Shown here: positions 25,435 through 33,601 of the stretch, piece after piece
How positions within the stretch are numbered: the stretch's first letter is position 1
Layout of the letters: each line of letters opens with the position of its first letter
Translations under genes and position numbers: made by a program
Assembly: GCA_017889705.1 (NCBI GenBank)
Contig: JAGGAB010000036.1
Coordinates: 1 to 37,305 of the forward strand
DNA from: Bacillota bacterium
Lineage (GTDB): Bacteria; Bacillota; Negativicutes; Sporomusales; Sporomusaceae
DNA length: 37,305 nucleotides
Reading direction: 5' to 3'
The notes under the pieces: generated by a model
Seen by the model: the letters and a program-made list of their open reading frames with translations, nothing else
Databases searched by the model: none
What the model was told of the DNA's origin: nothing

Positions 25435-26634
25435 TTGAATCAAAAATATGTGTATGCAGTGGCAGTAAGTCATTTTTTCTGTGATATTGGCATGGGAGCA
25501 TTGCCGGCGATTTTGCCGTTCTTTATTTTACAATATGGTATGGATTATCAAGCTGTAGCTGGGTTAATGTTTGCGTCCTGTTTTTTATCTTCTGTCGTGC
25601 AGCCTACGTTCGGCTGGTTGGCAGATCGTACGTCCAAAACATGGCTTATGCCGCTGGGGGTTTTTTTAGCGGGTGCAGCAATGGGAGCGGCAGGACTTTT
25701 TGAAGATTATTGGGCCATTTTTGCAGTAGTAACGGTAAGTGGAATCGGTGGTGCTATTTTTCATCCAGAAGCGGCGAGGATGATCCATAAACTTTCTGGA
25801 ACAAAAAAAGGTACGGCCATGAGCATTTTCTCTGTAGGCGGAAACGGTGGTTTCGCTGTTGGGCCGATTATTGCCGTGACTGCCATTACGGCATTTGGCA
25901 TGAAGGGGACAGCGGTATTTTGTCTGTTGGCATTGGTTATGGCAATGATTTTACTGGTGATTGTTCCGAAAATGAAAGCAGATATTGCGCAGATAACAGT
26001 TGTTGAGAAAAGCACTGAGGGAAAGAGCACAGAACCGAAAAGCAATCTTCAAAATGACTGGGTATCCTTTGCGCGCTTGACATTGCTTATAGTTTTTAGC
26101 TCAATTGTTATTTGCGGGCTGCGAAGCTTTATTCCGCTTTACTTAGTAAAGGTTGTGGGAGTTTCTGCTGCCTCGGCTGCGTCGGCGTTGACATTATTGT
26201 TCATGTTTGGCGTAGTGACTACACTCATTGGGGGACTGTTGGCAGACAGAATCGGTTATTTGAAAGTGGTACAAATGAGTTATGTATTGTTGGCACCAAT
26301 GGTAGGCTTACTATCGCAGACGACGAATGCATTCATTAGTTATGCGTTGATGATACCGATTGGATTTGCTATGTTTTCGCCGTTTAGTTCAGTCGTTGTT
26401 TTGGGGCAGAGCTATTTAGCTCGTAGTATAGGTTTTGCTTCCGGAGTGACCCTAGGGCTTTCTTTCAGTGTGGGTGGTATGTTTATTCCGCTAATCGGCG
26501 GGTTTGCAGATAATCATGGCTTGCCAGCAACGATGGAGCTTTTGACATTGTTTGCAATAGTGGCAGCGTTTTGTTCTTTCTTATTATCCAAACCTATACA
26601 TAGCGGGGTTAGTCAAGCGGCAAAGGCTGTATAG
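25435..26634 (+). CDS. MFS efflux transporter (Fsr/fosmidomycin-resistance-like)
   Basis: A 399-residue transporter with twelve predicted membrane segments and a charged central loop (about 185-205). The N-terminal block with SHFFCDIGMGALPAILPFF and the IFHPEAARMIHKLSG and GTAMSIFSVGGNGGFAVGP stretches matches the fosmidomycin-resistance (Fsr) branch of the major facilitator superfamily. It starts at TTG 25435 behind GGAGGGG. Drug export is inferred from family and from the MarR gene upstream; the substrate is not visible. Confidence 0.9.
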   Translation: MNQKYVYAVAVSHFFCDIGMGALPAILPFFILQYGMDYQAVAGLMFASCFLSSVVQPTFGWLADRTSKTWLMPLGVFLAGAAMGAAGLFEDYWAIFAVVTVSGIGGAIFHPEAARMIHKLSGTKKGTAMSIFSVGGNGGFAVGPIIAVTAITAFGMKGTAVFCLLALVMAMILLVIVPKMKADIAQITVVEKSTEGKSTEPKSNLQNDWVSFARLTLLIVFSSIVICGLRSFIPLYLVKVVGVSAASAASALTLLFMFGVVTTLIGGLLADRIGYLKVVQMSYVLLAPMVGLLSQTTNAFISYALMIPIGFAMFSPFSSVVVLGQSYLARSIGFASGVTLGLSFSVGGMFIPLIGGFADNHGLPATMELLTLFAIVAAFCSFLLSKPIHSGVSQAAKAV

Positions 26635-26670
26635 GTAGGCAGTAACTGCAATGAAAGCGAGGAAATAACT

Positions 26671-26760
26671 ATGTTTAGAGAAATGAGAAGAGGTATTAAC
26701 ATTATCTTTTTGGGTTCGACAACCACGGTCAATTATGTTTTGGAACCTACTTCCTATTAA
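26671..26760 (+). pseudogene. Truncated start of a pyridoxamine-phosphate-oxidase-like protein
   Basis: ATG 26671 with a GCGAGGA ribosome site opens a 29-codon frame beginning MFREMRRG. That start is the very recognisable N-terminus of the small flavin-binding pyridoxamine 5'-phosphate oxidase/NimA-like family (MFREMRR). After about eight residues the sequence no longer fits the family and stops at TAA 26758-26760. It is a gene broken by deletion. Its end overlaps the end of the converging membrane-protein gene by 14 nt, which places a deletion junction about here. Confidence 0.55.
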
Positions 26761-27199
26761 GCCGGGGTAAATCCAAAACCTTATGGTACTTATAAAATAA
26801 CCAAAACAAAAACCAGTCAGATATGTATGAATATCCGATATTCCAACCGCTATAACTCATGTGACCTGTGACGATGTGAATCCATTCAATAGTTATTGCA
26901 ATTGCCGTCCAGATGAACCAATAGGTAAACATTCTGGCAGGGGTGCGCTTTGCAGGCAGCCATTGAAGGAATAAATAGACAACAACAATGTAAACACTTA
27001 CATCGTCTGACAGTTCAGCAAACATATTATCGCCTTCGGTATCGTAAATCCATATTGCATAATGATGGGTAATAATGTCGGTAAATGCTCCTAAAAAAGC
27101 AGCAAAGCTACACACTGGGAGCATCTCCTTCCAGCGTGACTTATCGGCAAAAATTAGCCAGAATATCCAAAACACAATAAACCGAATGATCCAGAACAT
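26747..27199 (-). CDS. CBO0543-like integral membrane protein
   Basis: A 150-residue membrane protein with about five hydrophobic segments and aromatic-rich loops (IIRFIVFWIFWLIFAD, then FAAFLGAFTDIITHHYAIW, VYIVVVYLFLQWLP and FTYWFIWTAIAITIEWIHI). The pattern resembles the CBO0543 family of small Firmicutes membrane proteins of unknown function, found mainly in spore formers. Start ATG 27199 is chosen over TTG 27205; no strong ribosome site is visible. A second protein of this type is at 34386-34928. Confidence 0.7.
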   Translation of the reverse strand: MFWIIRFIVFWIFWLIFADKSRWKEMLPVCSFAAFLGAFTDIITHHYAIWIYDTEGDNMFAELSDDVSVYIVVVYLFLQWLPAKRTPARMFTYWFIWTAIAITIEWIHIVTGHMSYSGWNIGYSYISDWFLFWLFYKYHKVLDLPRLNRK

Positions 27200-27257
27200 T
27201 GCCAACTCACATCGCTTCTAATTTTAGTAAAGGTGCTCACTTTTTGGATAGAGCAAA

Positions 27258-27282
27258 ACGCCTTGCGAAATTCGCAGGGCGT
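27258..27282 (-). terminator. Minus-strand terminator of the 76-residue membrane protein
   Basis: An 11-bp stem (ACGCCTTGCGA / TCGCAGGGCGT, one G-T pair) is followed on the minus strand by TTTT. It lies 58 bp after the stop of the gene at 27340-27570. Confidence 0.65.
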
Positions 27283-27339
27283 CTATATTTTGGGAAATCT
27301 AATCGTCCATAAAGAAAAAGCGATTACGGTTATGATGAA

Positions 27340-27570
27340 TTATTTCTTTAAATCCAAGCCTACAAAGATTCCGGCGCCGAATGTGGTTAGTAAAACAATC
27401 CCATGGAATAGAAACCAGGCCCATTTTCCATAAGAAAGGGCTTCGCTCGCAATGGGCGCTCGTACAGAAGCTGGGACTGATCCACTCAAACAATAGCATA
27501 TAAATCCACCATGCTGAATAGGAGTACCACAAATCCCAGGATGGCTGGTACTTAATGATGTAACAGACAT
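27340..27570 (-). CDS. Small membrane protein (76 residues), unknown
   Basis: Starts at ATG 27570 on the minus strand, 6 nt after a perfect GGAGGC ribosome site, and ends at 27340; the longer frame to 27594 starts inside the ribosome-site region and is not preferred. The N-terminal half is rich in Ser, Pro, Gly and Cys (GICGTPIQHGGFICYC). The C-terminal half is a membrane segment (WFLFHGIVLLTTFGAGIFVG) ending in a LDLKK tail. No family was recognised. The ribosome site and the following terminator support a real gene. Confidence 0.6.
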   Translation of the reverse strand: MSVTSLSTSHPGICGTPIQHGGFICYCLSGSVPASVRAPIASEALSYGKWAWFLFHGIVLLTTFGAGIFVGLDLKK

Positions 27571-27754
27571 CTGTATGCCTCCGCAAACACTCAATAATTA
27601 CACGGAATACCTAGTCCATTGAGTAGTGTAACCATTTGTATTCAATTAATCCAGAGCTTCAATTCTAGACAGGCAATTGACTTCAGTTTACTTTAAGTTC
27701 AATAAAATCTAATTGTTGAAAAAGGGCAATATGTATTCGGTGATTGCTTCCAAT

Positions 27755-27783
27755 TGGATACACAGTGAATATTCGTGTATCCA
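27755..27783 (+). repeat. Inverted repeat in a gene-free stretch
   Basis: TGGATACAC (27755-27763) and GTGTATCCA (27775-27783) form a perfect 9-bp stem with an 11-nt loop, followed after a short gap by TTTTTG. It may be a weak terminator or an operator. The rest of 27595-27917 shows nothing recognisable. Confidence 0.35.
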
Positions 27784-27917
27784 CTAATTTTTGTACTCTT
27801 TTCTTTCCTTGCTGATCTCAACTGCTGAAATGTAAATAGCAATTAAATAAAATATGAGCAGTTCCATTTTTTTTACGATGTCAGAACTGATATTCTTATG
27901 AGGCGAAGAGGTTAGAT

Positions 27918-28158
27918 ATGGACATTTAGTTTTTGAAAACTTTTTTAATGGTCGCAAAACTTGGTAACATGATCCAAGCGGCAGAACAATTGAATTTTAC
28001 CCAGCCAACGATTACGGGACAGATACGCGCTTTAGAGCAAGATTTTGGCGGTATGCTATTTAACCGAGTCGGGTATGACCTCATTCCCTTCTGAGCATAC
28101 ATAGAGAATGATTGGCTAAACAACTTGTTGAAGTAATTAATAGGGAAGAGGATATAGA
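27918..28158 (+). pseudogene. Degenerate LysR regulator
   Basis: From ATG 27918 the frame reads MDI, then an in-frame TAG (27927-27929), then FLKTFLMVAKLGNMIQAAEQL, NFTQPTITGQIRALEQDFGG and MLFNRVGYDLIPF, then TGA (28092-28094). This is the helix-turn-helix of a LysR regulator. A further LysR-like piece (KQLVEVINREEDIEW) can be read up to 28158. The effector domain is missing. It has two nonsense codons and a large deletion, so it is not functional. It precedes the GNAT gene, whose ribosome site lies inside the remnant. Confidence 0.75.
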
Positions 28159-28647
28159 ATGGAAGTTATAATTCGAGCAGTTTGTTTGGTAGATTTAGAT
28201 CGTATCTCTGAAATTGAAGCAATATGTTTTCCCGCGGCGGAAGCCGCGACAAGGGAAACGTTCCGAGAAAGAATTGTCGCATTTCCAGAATCTTTTCTTA
28301 TCGCTGAAATAGATGGAGTAATAATTGGATTTATTAACGGGTGTGCTACGAATAGCTCTGTTATCTATGATGAATTGTTTCATAGTACGGAGGGGCATAT
28401 AGTTGAGGGGAAAAACTTATCTGTTTTTGGCTTAGATGTTATTCCTGAATATCGAAAGCAGCGAGTTGCTTCTAAGCTAATGCAACAATTTATTCAAGTT
28501 GCTAGAAGTACCGGCAAGGAAAAAGTTATTTTGACGTGCAAAGATCGATTAGTTCATTACTATGAGTCCTTTGGTTTTGAAAATAATGGAATATCAAATT
28601 CCACACATGGGGGGGCTAAGTGGTTTGATATGACTCTTGTCTTGTGA
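28159..28647 (+). CDS. GNAT-family N-acetyltransferase
   Basis: A 162-residue GNAT enzyme. Acetyl-CoA-binding motif A is seen as LDVIPEYRKQRVASKLMQQFI (the usual glycine of the R/Q-x-x-G-x-A loop is replaced by Val). The family's C-terminal HYYESFGFE block is present. Start ATG 28159 follows GAAGAGGA. Its substrate is not visible; arylalkylamine-type or small-amine acetylation is possible. The gene stands alone, downstream of the LysR remnant. Confidence 0.85.
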   Translation: MEVIIRAVCLVDLDRISEIEAICFPAAEAATRETFRERIVAFPESFLIAEIDGVIIGFINGCATNSSVIYDELFHSTEGHIVEGKNLSVFGLDVIPEYRKQRVASKLMQQFIQVARSTGKEKVILTCKDRLVHYYESFGFENNGISNSTHGGAKWFDMTLVL

Positions 28648-28728
28648 GTAGAATATGTTAGTAATCACATTTTTTCTTGACAAGATCAGGGAAACCAAGT
28701 AACTTAATAATTATTATGTGTATATACA

Positions 28729-28758
28729 CTGATGTTTTCGCTGTCATTTTACTATAAT
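28729..28758 (+). promoter_or_regulatory. Possible promoter of the second MFS gene
   Basis: A perfect -10 TATAAT lies at 28753-28758 with a weak -35 (CTGATG, 28729-28734, 18 bp). The MFS start codon follows 75 bp later. Confidence 0.35.
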
Positions 28759-28833
28759 TGTTGCGAATCTGCCTTTCACAGAAACCTAAAGTATGTGAGA
28801 TAGCCCTGATTGGTAACATAAGGAGGATTCTAT

Positions 28834-30057
28834 CTGATTACCACGCAAAGAACGAAATCTGCTTGGCTGTTAATGCTGAGTGCGGCAGCTATTTTGATGA
28901 TTACGATGGGGGCTAGGCAGTCTGTGGGGTTGTTTGTTACCCCGCTGGATGCGGCTACGGGTTTGGGTATTGTTTCGATCAGTTTTGCCTTGGCTATTGG
29001 CCAGTTTGTGTGGGGCCTGGTCCAACCCATATTTGGGGCTATTGCTGATAAGAAAGGATCCTATCATGTCCTGATCTTTGGCACGTTGCTGTTAGCGGGC
29101 GGCACGGCACTGACGACCCTGGTGGAATCGGAATGGGGGTTGGTGGTGACGATGGGTATTTTAAGTGCGGCTGGCGCAGGTGCAGGCAGTTTTTCTGTCC
29201 TGATCGGAGCCACCAGCGGACAACTACCGGCCGAAAAACGGGCATTCGCCGGCGGCTTTATTAATGCCGGCGGTTCGTTGGGACAGTTCGTTTTTGCCCC
29301 TTTGCTGCAAGCCATTATCAGTGGCTTTGGCTGGGTTACGGCAATGTTGACCATGGCTGCCACCACTTTGCTGGCTATTCCGCTCTCTAGCGTGCTGTGC
29401 GGCAGGTCTGTTACACCTCAGCTTGCGCCTAGTCCTACCGCAGATGGGTTATACGCGCAAGTACTACAGGCTTTACGGAATCCAAGTTATTTGTGTCTGC
29501 ACGCCGGTTTCTTCACCTGTGGCTTTCATGTAGCGTTTTTGGTTACTCATTTGCCAGGGGAAGTATCGTTATGTGGCCATACGGCCAGCGTATCGGCTAC
29601 ATCGCTGGCTCTTATCGGCCTGTTTAATATTGCCGGCAGCCTGGAGGCCGGTGCGTTGGGCAATCGTTATCAGATGAAATATATTTTGGCCGTTATGTAC
29701 GCCAGCCGCGCGGTTATGATTGCTATGTACCTTCTCGCTCCGAAGACGCCGCTTACTTTCTACATATTTGCCGCCGGCCTAGGCTTCACTTGGCTGGCCA
29801 CAGTGCCACCCACCGCAGGCCTAGTTGGTAAACTGTTCGGTACGCGCTATATGGCTACCTTATTGGGGCTAACAATTTTCACCCATCAGATTGGTGGTTT
29901 TCTAGGTGCGTGGCTGGGTGGAATCGCGATGGCACAGGATGGTAACTACCAGTGGATGTGGTATGCCGATATGCTGCTTGCCGGTGCGGCCGCTCTGGTA
30001 AATTTGCCGATCAAGGAAGCTAAAGTTTCTAACGACCCGGTATTGGTGCATAAGTAA
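28834..30057 (+). CDS. MFS transporter with a non-ATG/GTG/TTG start
   Basis: An MFS transporter of about 407 residues, twelve segments, with TM1 opening WLLMLSAAAILMITMGARQSVGLF, similar to oxalate/formate- or monocarboxylate-type MFS proteins. Start: the first ATG (28873) would cut TM1 in half. The frame is closed upstream by TAA 28819-28821, and between that and 28873 there is no ATG, GTG or TTG. AAGGAGG (28820-28826) is 7 nt before CTG 28834 and 10 nt before ATT 28837, so a CTG (or ATT) start is the best reading. A strong terminator follows. The substrate is unknown. Confidence 0.8.
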   Translation: MITTQRTKSAWLLMLSAAAILMITMGARQSVGLFVTPLDAATGLGIVSISFALAIGQFVWGLVQPIFGAIADKKGSYHVLIFGTLLLAGGTALTTLVESEWGLVVTMGILSAAGAGAGSFSVLIGATSGQLPAEKRAFAGGFINAGGSLGQFVFAPLLQAIISGFGWVTAMLTMAATTLLAIPLSSVLCGRSVTPQLAPSPTADGLYAQVLQALRNPSYLCLHAGFFTCGFHVAFLVTHLPGEVSLCGHTASVSATSLALIGLFNIAGSLEAGALGNRYQMKYILAVMYASRAVMIAMYLLAPKTPLTFYIFAAGLGFTWLATVPPTAGLVGKLFGTRYMATLLGLTIFTHQIGGFLGAWLGGIAMAQDGNYQWMWYADMLLAGAAALVNLPIKEAKVSNDPVLVHK

Positions 30058-30063
30058 GAGAGT

Positions 30064-30099
30064 AAAAGAATACCACCCGTTTTTGGGTGGTATTCTTTT
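30064..30099. terminator. Intrinsic terminator after the MFS gene
   Basis: Perfect 15-bp stem AAAAGAATACCACCC (30064-30078) / GGGTGGTATTCTTTT (30085-30099). A/T-rich ends on both sides make it usable in both directions. Confidence 0.88.
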
Positions 30100-30102
30100 A
30101 GG

Positions 30103-30216
30103 AAACACGCGGCAGATTTTCACACGACAACAACGTTTGAAGAAGCTGCCAAGTATGTAGCGGAGCAGGGTAAGGCCGGTTTTTACGCAATAATAAAATT
30201 ACGCGATACAATATAG
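30103..30216 (+). pseudogene. C-terminal remnant of an unrecognised protein
   Basis: The frame KHAADFHTTTTFEEAAKYVA, then EQGKAGFYAIIKLRDTI, ends at TAG 30214-30216. It has no start codon of its own after the terminator at 30064-30099, so only the tail of a gene remains. The family was not recognised. Confidence 0.4.
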
Positions 30217-30281
30217 GAAGATTTATTGTGTTATTTCCTGTAGAATATGTTGTAATAGGATTGTTAGTGGAGGTAAGCATA

Positions 30282-30341
30282 ATGAACCAAGAACCGGATG
30301 TAGGGCAGGATAAACTTCAAAATTTCGTGAATGCGTACTAA
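30282..30341 (+). CDS. Putative 19-residue leader peptide of the ada operon
   Basis: ATG 30282 follows GTGGAGG and encodes MNQEPDVGQDKLQNFVNAY, then TAA, 14 bp before adaA. The ribosome site is good, but the peptide is very short and could be the start of an interrupted gene. Confidence 0.35.
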   Translation: MNQEPDVGQDKLQNFVNAY

Positions 30342-30355
30342 GAAGGATACTATAT

Positions 30356-30943
30356 ATGAAAGATTCTAGCCGAATTTCTGATGATAGGAAATGGCAAGCA
30401 GTCGTGAATTGTGATAGAAACTATGACGGTATTTTTTTCTACGGAGTAAAGACAACAGGGATTTTCTGCAAACCGTCCTGTAAGTCGAAAACTCCTGTAC
30501 GCGAAAATGTAAATTTCTTTGCTCACACAGCAGAGGCACTGAAGCATGGATTTCGTCCGTGCAAAAGGTGTTGTCCTAACAAAGACGTTTTTGAGCCTGA
30601 GTTAGAACTTGTAGGACAGGCTAAAGATATAATTAACGCAGATTATAATCAGCAAATTGATATAAGTTATATTGCAAAGCAACTTGGGGTTAGTAAAAAC
30701 CACCTAATAAGACTTTTCAAACGGCATAGTGAGTTTACGCCTACACAGTACTTTACTAAAGTAAGGGTAGGTAAAGCACGGGAATTACTAGACCAAGAAG
30801 ATCTAAGTATTCTCGAGCTTGCTTATGCGGTTGGTTTCAAAAGCTTGTCTAATTTCTACAAATGCTTTAAGGAACAGACTGGGCGTACACCGCATGAATA
30901 TAGGAAAAGGCGAGATGATGATAGTGACGATTTACTTTTATGA
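30356..30943 (+). CDS. adaA: AdaA: methylphosphotriester-DNA methyltransferase and AraC-type activator
   Basis: A 195-residue two-domain protein. The N-terminal Ada zinc domain (about 10-80) has the four cysteines C38, C42, C69 and C72; C38 accepts the methyl group from DNA methylphosphotriesters and switches the protein on. The C-terminal AraC helix-turn-helix (about 95-190) includes YIAKQLGVSKNHLIRLFKRH and LSNFYKCFKEQTGRTPHEYR. It is the adaptive-response activator, as in Bacillus AdaA, with the O6-methyltransferase on a separate overlapping gene. ATG 30356 follows AGAAGGA. Confidence 0.94.
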   Translation: MKDSSRISDDRKWQAVVNCDRNYDGIFFYGVKTTGIFCKPSCKSKTPVRENVNFFAHTAEALKHGFRPCKRCCPNKDVFEPELELVGQAKDIINADYNQQIDISYIAKQLGVSKNHLIRLFKRHSEFTPTQYFTKVRVGKARELLDQEDLSILELAYAVGFKSLSNFYKCFKEQTGRTPHEYRKRRDDDSDDLLL

Positions 30944-31385
30944 AACGGACATTGGCAAAATCGGTATAGCCGAAAAGAATGGAAGTATTACTAACTTGTA
31001 CTTTGCCAATGATAACTTGCCTAAAGATGTTGAAATATATGAAGCGCCAATATTGAAAGAAGCGGCACAACAGCTTAAAAGCTATCTTGCAGGCACTCTT
31101 ACAAACTTTTCTTTACCTCTTGAACCTGGTGGCACAGCCTTTATGAAGCAGGTCTGGGGAAGTCTTTGTGAAATACCATACGGAAAAACAGCAAGTTATA
31201 AGAGCATAGCTGAAAAAATTGGTAACCCTAATGCTGCGCGTGCTGTAGGACTAGCAAATAATCGTAATCCAATTCCGATATTCATTCCCTGTCACCGTGT
31301 TGTCGGTGCCAATGGCGCATTAGTAGGTTACCGTGGAGGGCTTGAATTGAAAAATAAGTTAATAAAAATGGAGATTAGGCAATAA
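30915..31385 (+). CDS. ogt: Methylated-DNA--protein-cysteine methyltransferase (AdaB/Ogt)
   Basis: A 156-residue suicide methyltransferase that removes methyl groups from O6-methylguanine in DNA. The active-site C126 is in IPCHRVVG, and the helix-turn-helix block EIPYGKTASYKSIAEKIG and AARAVGLANNRNPI are complete. The start at ATG 30915 (GGAAAAGG upstream) gives an N-terminus MMIVTIYFYET; the frame is open further up (30819) but without a ribosome site. It overlaps adaA by 29 nt and the next gene follows directly, so the three genes are one operon. Confidence 0.93.
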   Translation: MMIVTIYFYETDIGKIGIAEKNGSITNLYFANDNLPKDVEIYEAPILKEAAQQLKSYLAGTLTNFSLPLEPGGTAFMKQVWGSLCEIPYGKTASYKSIAEKIGNPNAARAVGLANNRNPIPIFIPCHRVVGANGALVGYRGGLELKNKLIKMEIRQ

Positions 31386-31386
31386 T

Positions 31387-31989
31387 ATGCGGTTTTTTGA
31401 ATATGGGTATACAGAAATTGAACACTTAAAACGCCGAGATAAAAAGCTTGGAGAAGCGATTGAGCGGATTGGCATGATACAGCGCGAAATTAAGCCTGAT
31501 TCGTTTGCTGCACTTGTTTCAAGCATTGTTAGTCAACAAATCTCGAAGAAGGCCGCCGAAACGGTCGGGGGTAGGCTATCTGTTCTTCTTGGAAAAATAA
31601 CACCAGAAAATATTGCAATGGTAAACCTGGATGAAATTCAACGTTGTGGTATGTCTGCAAAAAAAGCCGGCTATATACAGGGAATTGCCAATGCTGCCAC
31701 TTCTGGTGTGGTGAATTTTGAGACACTTCATACCTTGAGTGATGAAGCGATAATAAAAAAACTATCTTCACTAAATGGAGTTGGTGTTTGGACTGCCGAA
31801 ATGTTGTTGATTTTCTCACTATGCCGGCCTGATGTGGTAAGTTACGGGGATTTAGCCATTCGGCGGGGAATGATGAATTTATATGGTCTTAAAGAACTCC
31901 GTAAGGAAAAGTTTGATAGGTATGTAAAAAGGTATTCACCATATGGATCGGTTGCATCATTGTACCTCTGGGAGCTTTCAGTAATGTGA
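31387..31989 (+). CDS. DNA-3-methyladenine glycosylase (AlkA-like, HhH-GPD)
   Basis: A 200-residue helix-hairpin-helix DNA glycosylase. The hairpin LNGVGVWTAEMLL is at about 129-141 and the catalytic aspartate D155 is in VSYGDLAIRRG, matching AlkA/MagIII-type enzymes that remove N-alkylated purines. It lacks the N-terminal AlkA domain, so it is the short form. ATG 31387 lies directly after the ogt stop; together with adaA and ogt it gives a complete adaptive response to DNA methylation. Confidence 0.93.
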   Translation: MRFFEYGYTEIEHLKRRDKKLGEAIERIGMIQREIKPDSFAALVSSIVSQQISKKAAETVGGRLSVLLGKITPENIAMVNLDEIQRCGMSAKKAGYIQGIANAATSGVVNFETLHTLSDEAIIKKLSSLNGVGVWTAEMLLIFSLCRPDVVSYGDLAIRRGMMNLYGLKELRKEKFDRYVKRYSPYGSVASLYLWELSVM

Positions 31990-32075
31990 AATGGGGACAG
32001 GTGATTTGTTTCATTGAAGCCAATAATTTATATATTAGTATGAAAAAGTGATTATTTCTCTGGGGGCTAATACGG

Positions 32076-33203
32076 ATGGGATTTCTTCTAACCTTCTTAG
32101 CGGTCTACGGACTTGCAAACTTATATATAGGTACTCGGTTTTTTTACTGGTTAAGAACAGTAGTATATATTCCGCCAATATGGTATTGGGTTATATTTAT
32201 TTTGGTAGCAATCGCTCCCATCTTCGCACGTATCTTGGCAAGGGCGGGTATAGCTAAGACAGAAAACTTGTTTATCATTGGTGATTGGTGGTTAGCCATA
32301 ACCTATTTGTCAGTACTGTTGTGGATTATGGTAGATATTACAAAAGGCGCTGATAAACGATTAAATTTCTTGCCGGCTATAGCTAAAGATATGACCAACC
32401 AAGGTTATCTGGTTTTATTTATTCTCCTGGGAATGCTGGCTTATGGTGCTTGGAATGCACTAAACCCAGTTATAACCCGCTATGAACTTTCAATCAATAA
32501 AAAGGCCGAAGGAATAGAGCATTTAAAGGTTGTTTTAGTTTCAGATATTCATATGGGTCGAGTTGTTGGAAGTGATCGTGTGGAACGATTAGCCAAATCC
32601 TTACGTGAACTGAAGCCTGATATAATTTTGTATGCTGGCGATCAAATTGATGATGACGCTGCCTATGTGGCAAACAACAAGATCGCAGAACCACTTCAAG
32701 CTGTTAAGGTTCGGTTTGGATCATACGCGGTTCTTGGCAACCACGAATATATTAGCGGACAACCAGCTTTAGCCGTTTCGTTATTAGAAAATAACGGTAT
32801 TACTGTCCTGCAAGATCAATGGGCTATGATTGGTGATGCAATTTATATAGTTGGTCGTGATGATCTTGCCGCTAGCCGATATGCCGGCAGAGGAACAGGG
32901 ACGCTTGCCAATATAATGAAAGATATTGATAAAAAGAAAACAATAATAGTAATAGACCATCAACCATCACGCATTAATGAGGCGGTTCAACAAGGTGTGG
33001 ATCTTCAAGTATCTGGTCATACACACAAGGGGCAGTTCTTCCCCAATAATCTCATCACGCAAAGAATATATGAACAAGATTGGGGTTATCTGAAAAAAGA
33101 GGCATATCAACTTATTGTGTCGTGCGGCTATGGTACCTGGGGCCCGCCAATAAGAATTGGTAACCAACCAGAGATTGTCGAAATTAATATCAAATTTGAA
33201 TAA
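32076..33203 (+). CDS. Membrane metallophosphoesterase (YaeI-like)
   Basis: A 375-residue protein with four N-terminal membrane segments (about 3-20, 33-52, 70-88 and 110-128), then a calcineurin-type metallophosphoesterase domain. Its motifs are VSDIHMG (155-161), YAGDQIDD (186-193), GNHEY (221-225), IDHQP (293-297) and SGHTHKGQ (313-320), a complete two-metal site. The YaeI branch is linked to UDP-diacylglucosamine or other phosphoesters at the membrane; the substrate here is not certain. ATG 32076 follows GGGGG with rather long spacing. Confidence 0.9.
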   Translation: MGFLLTFLAVYGLANLYIGTRFFYWLRTVVYIPPIWYWVIFILVAIAPIFARILARAGIAKTENLFIIGDWWLAITYLSVLLWIMVDITKGADKRLNFLPAIAKDMTNQGYLVLFILLGMLAYGAWNALNPVITRYELSINKKAEGIEHLKVVLVSDIHMGRVVGSDRVERLAKSLRELKPDIILYAGDQIDDDAAYVANNKIAEPLQAVKVRFGSYAVLGNHEYISGQPALAVSLLENNGITVLQDQWAMIGDAIYIVGRDDLAASRYAGRGTGTLANIMKDIDKKKTIIVIDHQPSRINEAVQQGVDLQVSGHTHKGQFFPNNLITQRIYEQDWGYLKKEAYQLIVSCGYGTWGPPIRIGNQPEIVEINIKFE

Positions 33204-33357
33204 CCTCTTACCCTAAGTGACCAAGAGCTAAAGCGCATAGAGCAGGCAAAATTATAAAAAAGGCGGTTTACTGCATGAATTTTGCAGTTGCATTTCTAGG
33301 AATGTTAACATATTATTAAGATAGTACCAATATTCGCACAACTGGAGGCTGATACAA

Positions 33358-33597
33358 ATGACTAAAATTAATCGTAAACCTATTTTAGACGTCAGTTATC
33401 TTAGTTTATTGAATTTAGTTGCAGAAACTCCAGCGAAACTTGCCAAATGCGATGTCCGACATATTGCCGATGCAGCTAATAAGGCTGGTGTACTTAAAGG
33501 ATTTGCAGACTGGTTGGTTACGCAAGAAGAAGTGCGGGAAGAAGTTCTTAGGGCATTTCGCAATTACCTTTCGGGTGAATATCGGTTAGTTTGCTAA
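33358..33597 (+). CDS. Unrecognised small protein (79 residues)
   Basis: A 79-residue protein, ATG 33358 after CTGGAGG, mainly helical (DVSYLSLLNLVAETPAKL, AANKAGVLKGFADWLVTQEEV). No catalytic or metal motif; one cysteine in the middle and one at the C-terminus. A strong terminator follows at 33602, so it forms a unit of its own. No family was recognised. Confidence 0.65.
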   Translation: MTKINRKPILDVSYLSLLNLVAETPAKLAKCDVRHIADAANKAGVLKGFADWLVTQEEVREEVLRAFRNYLSGEYRLVC

Positions 33598-33601
33598 AGA
33601 G

